Assembly (NCBI RefSeq): GCF_014764445.1
Contig: NZ_CP061721.1
Span: 3,782,001 to 3,846,000, forward strand
Direction: 5' to 3'
DNA length: 64,000 nt
From: Pseudarthrobacter sp. BIM B-2242
Lineage (GTDB): Bacteria > Actinomycetota > Actinomycetes > Actinomycetales > Micrococcaceae
Under the pieces are notes generated by a model, which did no database searches, was not told where the DNA came from, and saw only the letters and a list, made by a program, of their open reading frames with translations. Position 1 is the first letter of the stretch, and every line of letters begins with the position of its first letter. Below are positions 34,441 through 44,982 of the stretch, in pieces. A program made the translations under genes and the position numbers.

Positions 34441-35310
34441 ATGACCACCACCACCGCCCCGGAACTCGTCGCATCGTGCTGGACCAGCGCCGGCAGCGCG
34501 GCGCCGCTGCAAAACCCCGAGACCAGCCCCGTGCCCATTGCCGAGCGCCTCGAAGCCATTGCCTCCACTGGGTGGTCCGGCTTCGGTCTCGCACATGACG
34601 ATCTGGCAACCGCGCGGGCCACCCTGGGCTTTCCGGCGTTGCGGGACCTCATCGACGTAGCCGGCCTGCGCTACGTTGAAGTCGAACTCCTCACCGACTG
34701 GTGGGACGAGAGCCTCGCCCCAGCCTGGCGGCCTAAATTCGATCTGCTCCTCGAGGCTGCGGAGACGCTCGGCGCCCGGTTCATCAAAGTGGGAACCTCC
34801 ATCGGCAAGCCTCTGGATGACCTGGACTTCCTGGTGGAACCCCTCCGGCGCCTGACGGCCGAGGCCGCACTGCGGGGCACACGCATTGCTCTGGAGCCGA
34901 TGCCCTTTTCGATGGTCGGAAGCGTGCCGGTGGCCGCGGACCTCATGCGGAAGGTGGACCTGCCCGGGTGCGGGCTGGTGGTGGACTACTGGCACGTCTT
35001 CCGCGCCGGAACTACGCTGGACGAACTGTCAGCGAGCCTCGAGGCAGACAAGGTTTTCGGCGTCGAACTTAACGATGCGGCGGCGGAAGTCCGGGGCACT
35101 CTCTTCGAAGACACCCGGGACAACCGCCGCCTGTGCGGACAGGGGGACCAGGATGTCACCGGGTTCATCCGCTCCCTGAAGGCACTCGGCTTCGATGGTC
35201 CCTGGGGCGTGGAAATCCTGTCCGACGAACACCGTGCGCTTCCAGTCAAGGAGGCCCTGCAGGCAGCCCACGCCACAACGCTTGCGTGCTTCCCCGCGGA
35301 CTCCCGGTAG
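34441..35310 (+). CDS. TIM-barrel sugar phosphate isomerase/epimerase
   Basis: Xylose-isomerase-like barrel of 289 residues, divergent from the cyclitol operon. Motifs are LRYVEVELLTDWWDESL, LGARFIKVGTSIGKP, a metal glutamate in RIALEPMPFS, LVVDYWHVFRAGTT, and a C-terminal GVEILSDEHRALPVKEAL. AAAGGAG lies just upstream of ATG 34441; a longer frame from 34381 crosses the operator region and is rejected. It shares the twin operators with the operon and probably isomerises a keto-inositol or keto-sugar, perhaps as an inosose isomerase (IolI-like); this is inference. Confidence 0.85.
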   Translation: MTTTTAPELVASCWTSAGSAAPLQNPETSPVPIAERLEAIASTGWSGFGLAHDDLATARATLGFPALRDLIDVAGLRYVEVELLTDWWDESLAPAWRPKFDLLLEAAETLGARFIKVGTSIGKPLDDLDFLVEPLRRLTAEAALRGTRIALEPMPFSMVGSVPVAADLMRKVDLPGCGLVVDYWHVFRAGTTLDELSASLEADKVFGVELNDAAAEVRGTLFEDTRDNRRLCGQGDQDVTGFIRSLKALGFDGPWGVEILSDEHRALPVKEALQAAHATTLACFPADSR

Positions 35311-35324
35311 GCCCGGGAAGCTCC

Positions 35325-35594
35325 GTGAAAAACAAGCTGCACCTACAGGCCGATTGGTTGCCGGTTATCGGTGAGGTTGTCGAAGTTCGCCTTCACAACC
35401 AGCTTGTCCGAAAGGGCCGGATCGATTGCGTGACGTCTGACGGTCAGATCCTCTGGATGGCCACCGACGGGGCCGATGCCCGGTCAATGTTTGAACGCTC
35501 CCGTGGCTATTCGGTCTGGATCGAATACAGCTGGGAGACGGGACCGGCCAGGGCGCAGGGTTCGGAGCGAATACCGGGCGTGGTCCATCAGTGA
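35325..35594 (+). CDS. Hypothetical protein of 89 residues
   Basis: GTG 35325, preceded by GGGAAG, follows the isomerase gene after 14 bp. The protein has a beta-rich core (WLPVIGEVVEVRLHNQLVRK, GRIDCVTSDGQILWMAT, SVWIEYSWE) reminiscent of a small SH3-like barrel, with an unstructured C-terminus. No membrane helix or signal is seen. I do not recognise the family. It may be co-transcribed with the isomerase. Confidence 0.65.
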   Translation: MKNKLHLQADWLPVIGEVVEVRLHNQLVRKGRIDCVTSDGQILWMATDGADARSMFERSRGYSVWIEYSWETGPARAQGSERIPGVVHQ

Positions 35595-35696
35595 CGCAGC
35601 AGCCCACCGAGACCGAAAAGGCCACCGCTGAGGCAGCCCTGGTCTCGTCGGCCCGGAGCGCCTCCTAGCCGGTAAGCACCCCAAGAAAAACCACAA

Positions 35697-35735
35697 CAAC
35701 GGACGACGGCGGGAACCTCCCGCCGTCGTCCGTTG
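35697..35735. terminator. Strong bidirectional hairpin terminator
   Basis: CAACGGACGACGGCGGGA (35697-35714) pairs perfectly with 35718-35735 around a 3-nt loop, an 18-bp stem. It lies between the hypothetical gene on the plus strand and the convergent MFS gene. Confidence 0.8.
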
Positions 35736-35754
35736 CCGTGCCCTGCGGCTCGTT

Positions 35755-37056
35755 TTAGGCGCCCTCCGCCTGGCCGGCGGCTTCCCCGCCCCGGGGCCGC
35801 CACCTGCGTGGGCGCCGGCGCGCGATGACAGCACCAAGCTGCTGCCGAAATGACAGGCTGCTGCGCCGGCTGACCACGATGGTGGCCGCCAGGCCGGTCA
35901 GCAGGACGATCGCCCCGCCGAAGGCCACCGCCCAGCGCGCGCCGAACTCCGTGCCGATCCATCCCATCAGGGGCGCCCCCAATGCGGTGCCGCCTTGGAG
36001 GACAGCCAGGTACAGCGCAAGCACCCGCCCGCGGAACTGCGGATTCACCGTGAGCTGGATGCTTGTGTTGCAGCTGTTGAGGAAGGTGATCGACGCCAGG
36101 CCAACGGGTACCAGGACTGCGGCATACAGCCAGAAGGTCGTCGACACGCTGCCGGCCAGCGTGAAAATGCCCAGCGCCAGCGCCCCGCCCAGCAGGAGGT
36201 GAAGCCGCGGCCCCGACCGCCGGGCTGCGAGCAGGGCACCGGCCAGTGTCCCTACGGCCATGATGGAGCCCAGGAGCCCGAATTCCTCCGGTCCCATTCC
36301 GAATTCCGCCGTTGACATCAGCGCATTGGTAATGGGGAAATTCATCCCGAATGCTCCGAGGATCCCCACCATAGTGAGGATGAGCATCAGATGCGGACGC
36401 CGCCGGACGTACGCCAGTCCCTCGGCGACCTGATGCCCGCCACGGGATGCCGGCACGGAAGGTGAGAGTTCCGAGGTGCGTATGCGCCACAAAGAGAGCA
36501 GGACCGCCGCAAAGCTGGCCGCGTTGAGGAGGAACACGGGGCCGGTGCCAATCCAGGCAATGAGCAGGCCGGCGATGGCGGGTCCGGTGAGCCGGGCTGT
36601 ATTAAACGACGCTGCGTTCAGTGAAACTGCGTTGGCCAGGTGTTCCTGGCCCACCAGTTCGGAGACGAAAGCCTGGCGCGCCGGACCGTCAACGGCACTG
36701 GCCAGCCCCAGGCACAGGGCGGCAACGTAGACCTGCCACAGCTGCGCGGACCCGGACACCACCAGCAGCCCGACCGCCAGGCCGATCAGGCCCATGGCCG
36801 TCTGCGCCCACAGCAGGATCACGCGTTTCCGGTAGCGGTCCGCGAGCACTCCGGCGTACGGACCCAGCAGCAGCATGGGAAAGAACTGCAGTCCGGTGGT
36901 GATGCCCACGGCGGTCCCGGAATGGTCGGTGAGGACGGTCAGCACAAGCCAGTCCTGGGCGATCCGCTGCATCCATGTGCCGATATTGGAGACGAGCGCC
37001 CCACCGGCCCACAGCCTGTAGTTGCGGTTCTCGAGGGCGCGGAACATGGCGCTCAT
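35755..37056 (-). CDS. MFS transporter, drug/siderophore exporter type
   Basis: A 433-residue, 12-helix exporter of the DHA3 type. The N-terminus FRALENRNYRLWAGGALVSN and the first cytosolic loop AGVLADRYRKRVILLWAQT are hallmarks, with RQAFVSELVGQEHLANAVSL in the middle. It is translationally coupled to the upstream MarR regulator (ATGA overlap at 37053-37056), a common arrangement for an inducible efflux pump. The substrate is unknown. Confidence 0.92.
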   Translation of the reverse strand: MSAMFRALENRNYRLWAGGALVSNIGTWMQRIAQDWLVLTVLTDHSGTAVGITTGLQFFPMLLLGPYAGVLADRYRKRVILLWAQTAMGLIGLAVGLLVVSGSAQLWQVYVAALCLGLASAVDGPARQAFVSELVGQEHLANAVSLNAASFNTARLTGPAIAGLLIAWIGTGPVFLLNAASFAAVLLSLWRIRTSELSPSVPASRGGHQVAEGLAYVRRRPHLMLILTMVGILGAFGMNFPITNALMSTAEFGMGPEEFGLLGSIMAVGTLAGALLAARRSGPRLHLLLGGALALGIFTLAGSVSTTFWLYAAVLVPVGLASITFLNSCNTSIQLTVNPQFRGRVLALYLAVLQGGTALGAPLMGWIGTEFGARWAVAFGGAIVLLTGLAATIVVSRRSSLSFRQQLGAVIARRRPRRWRPRGGEAAGQAEGA

Positions 37057-37517
37057 CGGGCGCTCAATTCCTGCATGATGTGCGCGGCCCGGCTCAGCGT
37101 CAGACGGTCCTCTTCGCTGAGCCCGGCCACGCGCCGGGCCAGCCAGGCTGTCCGCTGGCTGCGGGCCTCGTTAAGGACGGCCTCGCCCGCCGGCGTGATC
37201 TCTACGTGGATTTGGCGGCCGTCCTTGGGATGCGCTGTCCGCGACACAAGACCTTGTTCTGTTAGTGCATTGACTATGCGCGTCATTGAGGGCGCCTGCA
37301 CGTGCTCGCGTTCTGCCAGTTCACGGAGGGTCAGGGCGCCGCCGCGGACGTGCGCCAGCACCGTGTATTGGCCCGGCGTGATGACATCCCCGGTCGCTTC
37401 GATGCGCAGCCGGCGGGATGTGCGCATCACGGCAATCCGAAGGTCAATTGCCAATGTGTCCGGCTCGATACCCTCGCCGGGCCCGCCGCCGATGCCGGAA
37501 GAAACCTCAGTTGTCAT
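37053..37517 (-). CDS. MarR-family transcriptional regulator
   Basis: A 154-residue winged-helix repressor: ITPGQYTVLAHVRGGALTLR, ELAEREHVQAPSMTRIVNAL (recognition helix) and the wing GLVSRTAHPKDGRQIHVEIT. ATG 37517 is preferred to 37547, because the longer start would lie inside the dyad operator at 37537-37570. It overlaps the MFS exporter by 4 bp and so very probably represses that gene and itself. Confidence 0.9.
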   Translation of the reverse strand: MTTEVSSGIGGGPGEGIEPDTLAIDLRIAVMRTSRRLRIEATGDVITPGQYTVLAHVRGGALTLRELAEREHVQAPSMTRIVNALTEQGLVSRTAHPKDGRQIHVEITPAGEAVLNEARSQRTAWLARRVAGLSEEDRLTLSRAAHIMQELSAR

Positions 37518-37536
37518 GTTGCTGCCCGATATCATG

Positions 37537-37570
37537 ATAGTTAGCATTGCTATTTAGCCTTGCTAACTAT
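37537..37570. promoter_or_regulatory. Dyad operator for the MarR regulator
   Basis: ATAGTTAGCA (37537-37546) mirrors TGCTAACTAT (37561-37570) exactly, with an inner GCTAtttAGC. It ends 20 bp upstream of the regulator start at 37517 and is AT-rich against its surroundings, as expected of a promoter with an autoregulatory MarR site. Confidence 0.7.
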
Positions 37571-37607
37571 TATTCGGCTTTAAGCACACAATGGTCAACC
37601 GGGAGTA

Positions 37608-37642
37608 GCCGGCCTCCTGCCCGGACGGAGCAGGAGGCCGGC
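37608..37642 (-). terminator. Hairpin terminator after the ornithine cyclodeaminase-like gene
   Basis: GCCGGCCTCCTGC (37608-37620) pairs with GCAGGAGGCCGGC (37630-37642), a 13-bp stem with a 9-nt loop starting 6 bp after the stop at 37649. Confidence 0.75.
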
Positions 37643-37648
37643 CAGTGA

Positions 37649-38782
37649 TCAGGCGAGGGCCGGCGTGTCCCAGAGATTCAGGACGGTGCCGATGTTCTGC
37701 TCGTCGGCGGCACGGTAGAGATCTGTCGCCCAGGCAACATCTTCCACGGGCATCCCGCCTACGGAATAGAGGATGATTTCTTCGTCATTGCGGCGGCCGG
37801 GGAGCTTGCCCGTTGCAATGTCGGCGATCTCCTCGATTTTCGACGCGGGAATTTTTCCGTCTTCGAGCAGGCCGAACCAGTGCGAGCCCGGGATGCCCAG
37901 GATCTGGTATGCGGTGGGGCCGTATTCCTCGAGCCATGCCTGGTACAGGCCCTCAGCGTCGATCACCAGGCGCGCGTCACCCTGGAGGAAGTCGTCGTCG
38001 AAACGGGCGGCGGCCGGAAGCAACAGCAGGGCGCCGGGCTTGATGGCCGATTTCGGGAAGTAGGGGAACGCATCGCTTCCTGCTGCATCGGTTGAGGTGG
38101 TCGCCATGACGATGTCAGCATCGGCGATGGCCTCCTCGATCGTCCCGGCCGACGTGACGCTGCTGAGCTGCGGGAACTTGGCCTTGGCCCAGTCAACAAA
38201 CGTCTGCGTGCTGCCGGCGCTTCGGCCCTTCACCAGCAGCGTGTCGATCGAGGGGCGCAGCGCCAGCGTCGTCTCAAGCACGGAGCGCGCGATGACTCCG
38301 GGGCCGACAACCGCCGCAACCTTGGCGTCGGCCTTCGCGAGGTGCTTGACCCCGACGCCGGGGACGGCGCCGGTGCGGTAGGCGCTGAGAAGGTTGGCAC
38401 TCATGATGGCAAGCGGTGCCCCGGTATCCCTGTCATTCAGGACAAATACGTGGATCGAGCGGGGCAGCCCCTTCTGGCGGTTTTCCGTGTTGGAGCCGTA
38501 CCATTTGACGCCCGAGGTGCCGAAGCGGCCGCCCAGATAGGCGGGCATTGCCATGAAACGGCGGTCCGGCCCGTCCTTCGGCATGCCGTCGAATCCGGGC
38601 GCCTCCGGGAACGTGATCATGGCACCGTGGGAATTGCCGTTATCGCCCGCCATCCGGTAGTCACCCTGGCGCAGGAGAACAAGCGCCTCCTCCATCACGT
38701 CAGTGCAGCGGACAACGTCGCCGACGCCGGCCTCGACCATGTCGGGTTCGCTCAGGTAACGGAGGTTGATTCTGGTGGACAT
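37649..38782 (-). CDS. Ornithine cyclodeaminase family protein (tyramine oxidase subunit B-like)
   Basis: NAD(H)-binding protein of the ornithine cyclodeaminase/mu-crystallin family, 377 residues, longer than the usual 320-350. Motifs are FMAMPAYLGGRFGTSGVKWY, the catalytic-site LSAYRTGAVPGVGVKHLA and the Rossmann AAVVGPGVIARSVLE. In Arthrobacter a member of this family is annotated as tyramine oxidase subunit B, and a copper amine oxidase lies 6 kb away, so a link to amine metabolism is plausible (family knowledge plus inference). AAGGAA precedes ATG 38782. Two direct repeats lie upstream. Confidence 0.85.
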   Translation of the reverse strand: MSTRINLRYLSEPDMVEAGVGDVVRCTDVMEEALVLLRQGDYRMAGDNGNSHGAMITFPEAPGFDGMPKDGPDRRFMAMPAYLGGRFGTSGVKWYGSNTENRQKGLPRSIHVFVLNDRDTGAPLAIMSANLLSAYRTGAVPGVGVKHLAKADAKVAAVVGPGVIARSVLETTLALRPSIDTLLVKGRSAGSTQTFVDWAKAKFPQLSSVTSAGTIEEAIADADIVMATTSTDAAGSDAFPYFPKSAIKPGALLLLPAAARFDDDFLQGDARLVIDAEGLYQAWLEEYGPTAYQILGIPGSHWFGLLEDGKIPASKIEEIADIATGKLPGRRNDEEIILYSVGGMPVEDVAWATDLYRAADEQNIGTVLNLWDTPALA

Positions 38783-38801
38783 CTAGATTCCTTCGTGATT
38801 C

Positions 38802-38832
38802 ATATCGGTAAACTTTGACTAATATCAGTAAA
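38802..38832. promoter_or_regulatory. Paired direct repeats upstream of the cyclodeaminase-like gene
   Basis: ATATCGGTAAA (38802-38812) and ATATCAGTAAA (38822-38832) differ at one base and are spaced 20 bp, two helical turns. They lie 20-50 bp before the start at 38782 and could be activator half-sites. Confidence 0.45.
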
Positions 38833-38992
38833 TCGCTCGCACATTTCCGACCCATCAAGCCCGGGTTTCCGGCGTGTAACTTCTTCCCCGGCCTCGTACA
38901 TGTCCCCACCGGGGCGGTCAGGGAACACCAGCAGCATGCGCGCCGTTGCACCCACGGGGAACAGTCCCCAATAAGTTCTAAGGACTGTGTAC

Positions 38993-39349
38993 ATGAAGTG
39001 GATTCTTCTCGCCGGCGCGATCCTGAGCGAGGTGACGGCGTCCCTCTCTTTAAAAGCGGCCCTTGAAAACCCGACTTTCTTCATCGTGGTGGTCCTCGGT
39101 TATTCCGCCTCTTTCGCGTTCCTCGCCGGAGTCCTCCGCAAAGGCCTGGGCCTTGGCGTGGCGTATGGGATCTGGGCTGCGCTGGGAGTAACACTCACCG
39201 TGCTGCTGGCCGCCGTCCTTTTTGGCGAAGCACTGACCCCGGTAATGATGATCGGCGTGGCCATGGTCATCGGCGGCGTGCTCTGCGTTGAACTCGGGTC
39301 ACGCAAGGAGCCGGCAAAAGAACCGGAACACGAGGCGGTTGCCGCATGA
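38993..39349 (+). CDS. Small multidrug resistance (SMR) family protein, first of a pair
   Basis: A four-helix membrane protein of 118 residues with the membrane-embedded glutamate in LAGAILSEVTASLSLKAA (Glu13) and VAYGIWAALGVTLTVLLAAV. AAGGA lies eight bases before ATG 38993; GTG 38987 is an alternative. The second SMR gene overlaps by 4 bp. Paired SMR genes usually form heterodimeric pumps for cations such as quaternary ammonium or guanidinium compounds (family knowledge). Confidence 0.92.
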   Translation: MKWILLAGAILSEVTASLSLKAALENPTFFIVVVLGYSASFAFLAGVLRKGLGLGVAYGIWAALGVTLTVLLAAVLFGEALTPVMMIGVAMVIGGVLCVELGSRKEPAKEPEHEAVAA

Positions 39350-39666
39350 TGTGGCTGTTGCTGACGGCGGCAATCCTCACCGAGGTCACCGCTACCCTCT
39401 TGCTGCGAGTCGCGTCCACCGGGAAACGCCGCTGGTACATCCCTGTGGGCGTCGGCTACTTCCTGGCGTTCACGCTCCTCACCCTGACCCTGGACCAGGG
39501 AATGAACCTCGGGGTCGCCTACGGGATCTGGGCCGCTGCCGGGGTTGCCCTGACGGCCCTCGCCAGCCGTGTCTTCTTCAAGGAGACCATCACGCCGGTC
39601 ATGATGCTCGGGCTCGGCCTCATCATCGGCGGCGTTCTCCTCATCGAGCTGGGTGCAGCCCACTAA
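39346..39666 (+). CDS. Small multidrug resistance (SMR) family protein, second of a pair
   Basis: A 106-residue four-helix protein with the transport glutamate in LTAAILTEVTATLLLRVA (Glu13) and LGVAYGIWAAAGVALTALAS. ATG 39346 overlaps the stop of the first SMR gene (ATGA), so the two products are made together and likely form a heterodimer. It lacks the charged C-terminal tail of its partner. Confidence 0.92.
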   Translation: MMWLLLTAAILTEVTATLLLRVASTGKRRWYIPVGVGYFLAFTLLTLTLDQGMNLGVAYGIWAAAGVALTALASRVFFKETITPVMMLGLGLIIGGVLLIELGAAH

Positions 39667-39677
39667 GGGCACTGTGA

Positions 39678-42068
<2,391 letters not shown>

Positions 42069-42077
42069 CCGATGCGC

Positions 42078-42107
42078 CCGGGCCGGCTGCCGACGCGGCC
42101 GGCCCGG
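42078..42107 (+). terminator. Hairpin terminator after katG
   Basis: CCGGGCCGGC (42078-42087) pairs with GCCGGCCCGG (42098-42107) around a 10-nt loop, beginning 10 bp after the katG stop. Confidence 0.7.
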
Positions 42108-42110
42108 AGC

Positions 42111-42145
42111 ACGGTTCCTGAATCAGATACGGTTCCTGAATCAGA
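42111..42145. repeat. Tandem direct repeat of 18-bp period
   Basis: ACGGTTCCTGAATCAGA occurs at 42111-42127 and again at 42129-42145 without a mismatch. The second copy contains the stop codon of the IclR gene (TGA at 42143-42141), so one unit looks like a recent duplication. Confidence 0.7.
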
Positions 42146-42884
42146 ACAGGAGCGGCTTCAGTCGTACCGTGAGTTCACGGGCCGCCTCCGCGTGTTCGGA
42201 GATTGCGGTGAACCGTTCCGCCGGGCCGGTGAGGCACAGTGCCGCACCCGCTGACCCGTCCGGCAACTGCACGGGAAGTGCAAGGCTGGCGGATCCTTCT
42301 TCGAGTTCGTTGATCTCCGAGGCCTGGCCCGCGACCCTGATTTCTGCCAGTTGTTCTTCCAGCCGGCCACTGTCCGTAATGGTGTGGTCCGTCACCTTCA
42401 CAAGCTGACCGCCCGGAAGCGCAAGGGCCGGATCACCAAGCTCGGCGAGCATCAGTTTCCCCGCCGCTGAAGCGTGTGGATACCGGAGCAGCTCGAATAC
42501 TGAATGGAGCGGATAATCAGGATCTTCTTCGGCGACCCTGAGCGAAGCGCTCCTGAACATCATGAGGTGGACGGCAAAACGGACCCCCTGCCGGAACTCG
42601 TCGATGATGGTGCGGGCTGCGGTGCATACGGTTGGCGGGGTCGCCGCGGCGACCAGACCTGACAGGGCGTGGCCGAGGGCGAAGCCGCGGAGATCGGAGG
42701 TGCGGACCAGGTATTCGTCCCCCACAAGCGCATTCAGCAGCCTGTAGGCAGTGGCCGGAGGCATGCGCAGGGCATCGGTGATCTCTTTCGCCGTTGTCCC
42801 GGTGCCGAACCGGGCCACCGTCTCCAGGATCCTGAGCGAGTTCGACGCCGGTCCCGAACCGGCGTGCGCTGGCTTGTAGCTCAT
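42141..42884 (-). CDS. IclR-family transcriptional regulator
   Basis: A 247-residue regulator: winged helix NSLRILETVARFGTGTTAKE, then ITDALRMPPATAYRLLNALV, and an effector domain with GQASEINELEEGSASLALPV. ATG 42884 overlaps the stop of the upstream APC permease (ATGA), which decides the start against a longer frame to 43067. It is therefore co-transcribed with the permease and probably controls it and perhaps the divergent amine oxidase operon, through the 80-bp-spaced repeats at 44473-44587 (inference). Confidence 0.88.
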   Translation of the reverse strand: MSYKPAHAGSGPASNSLRILETVARFGTGTTAKEITDALRMPPATAYRLLNALVGDEYLVRTSDLRGFALGHALSGLVAAATPPTVCTAARTIIDEFRQGVRFAVHLMMFRSASLRVAEEDPDYPLHSVFELLRYPHASAAGKLMLAELGDPALALPGGQLVKVTDHTITDSGRLEEQLAEIRVAGQASEINELEEGSASLALPVQLPDGSAGAALCLTGPAERFTAISEHAEAARELTVRLKPLLF

Positions 42885-44362
42885 GTGGCCGGGCCCCCAT
42901 GGAACAGGTCCGATTGCCGGGTCTCGTCGTAGATGCCCACTGATGCCAGGCGCTGGGGCAACCGCCGGTGAAGGTACATCGCGTAAATGACGCTGGCAAG
43001 GAGGACGCCGCCGTAGATGAGCGTCTGCAGGTTCCCTGTCCCAATCGACGCGGCGGCAGCCATCCACAGCACAGCCCCGAGAACCAGGGATGTTGCCGCT
43101 CCAAGTATCCAGCTGGCATAAGTGGTCTCCCCGATCCTGCGCAGGAAAAACGGCATGGACGCACTGGCAAGGACGTAGGACCCAAGGTACCCGTAGGCGC
43201 CGAGCGTAAAGAGGTTCGCGAGTCCCTGCTCAGGACTGGATCCGGAGAGGATGATGGCGATGGGAACTATGGCGACGACAGGCATGACGGCGAGTATCGC
43301 CGTCGAGGGTGTCCGAAAAGCAGGATGTGTCCGCCCGACAGCACGCGGGGCGACGCCTTCGCGGCCCATGCAGAAAAATATCCGGGCCAGGGCGTTGACG
43401 GAGGCGATGGCGCAGGCAAACCACGATGCCGCAATTCCGAGATCGAGGAGGGCCGCGAACGCGGGGGACGTCTGCGAAAACAGGTCTGACAACGGCGTGG
43501 AACTGGTTGTTATGCCGGATGGCGCATCCCTGAGGGCTACGTCCTGTGCGGTGGCCGCGAGGAGATAGAGGACGCCGGCCAGGATGGGAGTCCAGGTAAT
43601 GGCCCGCGGCACGCTGACGAAGGGTTTCTGTGCTTCCCCTCCGAGGGTGGTTGGGCTCTCGAAGCCGACGAAGGCACTGACTGCCACCACGATTCCGATC
43701 GATAGCGAATCAAGGTGTCCGTTCCAGGCGAACACACTCGTGAAATTGAGCGTCGGCCCATTGACGGCGAAGTAGACGATCATCAGGACGGCGAGGATTC
43801 CGATGGAGACGGTTTCCATTAAGAGGGTGGACCATGCGGATAGCTGGATCCCCCTGATCATGAGGAAACAGGCGGCGCCGGCGGCGGCAACAATGACCAG
43901 CACAGTGAAAGCTTTGGGATCTGCGGCGGGCATGCCGAGGTTGATGAACAGCTCCACCACATAGGTGCCAACGGCCAGCAGGCTCGCCATGGCAACAAGG
44001 CCATACCCGAAGATGGCGGACCAGCCGGCGGTGATAGCCGTCCGCTGGCCCAGCCCCTTGGCGGTGTAACTGTAGAGGCCGCTGACGGCGGCCATGCGCT
44101 TTGCCATCGGCCTCAGGCAGAAGGCAACCAGGACCATGACCGCCATGGCTACGCCGAAGGTGAGCAAAAGGCTTGTCCCGCCGGCTCCAAAGACAAGCCC
44201 CGGAAAGATCAGGGCCGGGATGACAGTCATGGCGCCGGCGGGCGCCACGTTTGCTACTGACTGCGCGAACACCGGCAGGAAGGAAAGCTTCCGCCGCCGC
44301 AGGCCCTCCACCGGAGAGCGGGGCGTGATGAAGCGATCACCGCGTGCAGACACTGGGACCAA
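42881..44362 (-). CDS. APC-family amino acid/amine permease
   Basis: A 493-residue membrane transporter with about 12 helices. Motifs typical of the APC superfamily are NVAPAGAMTVIPALIFPGLV (helix 1), SGLYSYTAKGLGQRTAI, and FVGFESPTTLGGEAQKPF (helix 6). TTG 44362 is taken as start since GGAGG lies five bases upstream; GTG 44353 is an alternative. It is coupled to the downstream IclR gene. Its position next to a copper amine oxidase suggests that it imports an amine or aromatic amino acid (inference). Confidence 0.88.
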   Translation of the reverse strand: MVPVSARGDRFITPRSPVEGLRRRKLSFLPVFAQSVANVAPAGAMTVIPALIFPGLVFGAGGTSLLLTFGVAMAVMVLVAFCLRPMAKRMAAVSGLYSYTAKGLGQRTAITAGWSAIFGYGLVAMASLLAVGTYVVELFINLGMPAADPKAFTVLVIVAAAGAACFLMIRGIQLSAWSTLLMETVSIGILAVLMIVYFAVNGPTLNFTSVFAWNGHLDSLSIGIVVAVSAFVGFESPTTLGGEAQKPFVSVPRAITWTPILAGVLYLLAATAQDVALRDAPSGITTSSTPLSDLFSQTSPAFAALLDLGIAASWFACAIASVNALARIFFCMGREGVAPRAVGRTHPAFRTPSTAILAVMPVVAIVPIAIILSGSSPEQGLANLFTLGAYGYLGSYVLASASMPFFLRRIGETTYASWILGAATSLVLGAVLWMAAAASIGTGNLQTLIYGGVLLASVIYAMYLHRRLPQRLASVGIYDETRQSDLFHGGPAT

Positions 44363-44472
44363 CTTTCCCTCCGGCGTGCAGGATCGTCGTTGATTTTGCG
44401 TGACACAAGTCACCGGCCAGAGATGCAAAACATTAGCATTCCCCGCCCCCAATGGTGGCTCCGAGCGTGATT

Positions 44473-44587
44473 GTGAATGTTTCCGGCATGTTAACTGCAG
44501 TGGGAAAAATCTGCCCCGACTTTCTCACTCACCACGGCCTCCAAGCCCCATCCCGAATGTTTCCAACATGTTAACTGGGGTGGGAAA
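44473..44587. promoter_or_regulatory. Two direct repeats 80 bp apart with inner dyads
   Basis: GAATGTTTCCGGCATGTTAA starts at 44475 and GAATGTTTCCAACATGTTAA at 44555, each followed by CTG, three or four bases and GTGGGAAAA. The second copy holds the exact dyad ATGTT-TCC-AACAT and both hold ACATGTTAAC-type sequence. They lie 111-225 bp upstream of the permease start and about 400 bp upstream of the amine oxidase, in the shared intergenic region. Confidence 0.6.
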
Positions 44588-44982
44588 ATGCCTCCGCGAA
44601 GTTCTCACGCAGATATCCCGAAAAGGCTCGCCCCCAGTGAACTGAATGGCGTAGCTTTTCTTACACAGACGGAATACACGTGATCCGCATCACGCCAATA
44701 GGGCCCAGAGTGGGGTCCGGCCGGCACTCAGAAAATGAGGATGCTGATTGCAAAGGATTTATTCTCCAGCCTCAAACGGGCACGAGAGTGATCTCTAATG
44801 CAGCCGCGCATGAACACATGAATTAGTTGTTCTGACAAAGCCAAAAGACAAATAGTTCTGTTATTCCGCGGATCCTGGCGTTTATATATTCCGCAATGGC
44901 AATTCCGCCGGCCGCAGCCCGGGAAACCATCCCGGCCACAAGCCAGCGAGCCTTCACTTTGAATAGAACCAAGGAGAAAACC
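44588..44982. other. Leader/intergenic region of the amine oxidase gene
   Basis: No gene is supported here. It includes a CRP/GlxR-like site, CGTGATCCGCATCACG at 44679-44694 (GTGA-N6-TCAC), and an AT-rich stretch (44740-44900) that may hold the promoter. A ribosome site AAGGAG is at 44971-44976. Confidence 0.5.
44679..44694. promoter_or_regulatory. CRP/GlxR-like binding site
   Basis: CGTGAT-CCGC-ATCACG is a perfect dyad fitting GTGA-N6-TCAC, the core of the actinobacterial GlxR/CRP consensus. Position 290 bp before the amine oxidase start and 317 bp before the permease start allows catabolite control of either. Confidence 0.55.

Noticed and set aside
38833..38992. A guanidine riboswitch before the paired SMR genes
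   Set aside because: Paired SMR pumps are often under such riboswitches, but I could not match any of the known consensus sequences; a covariance-model search would be needed.
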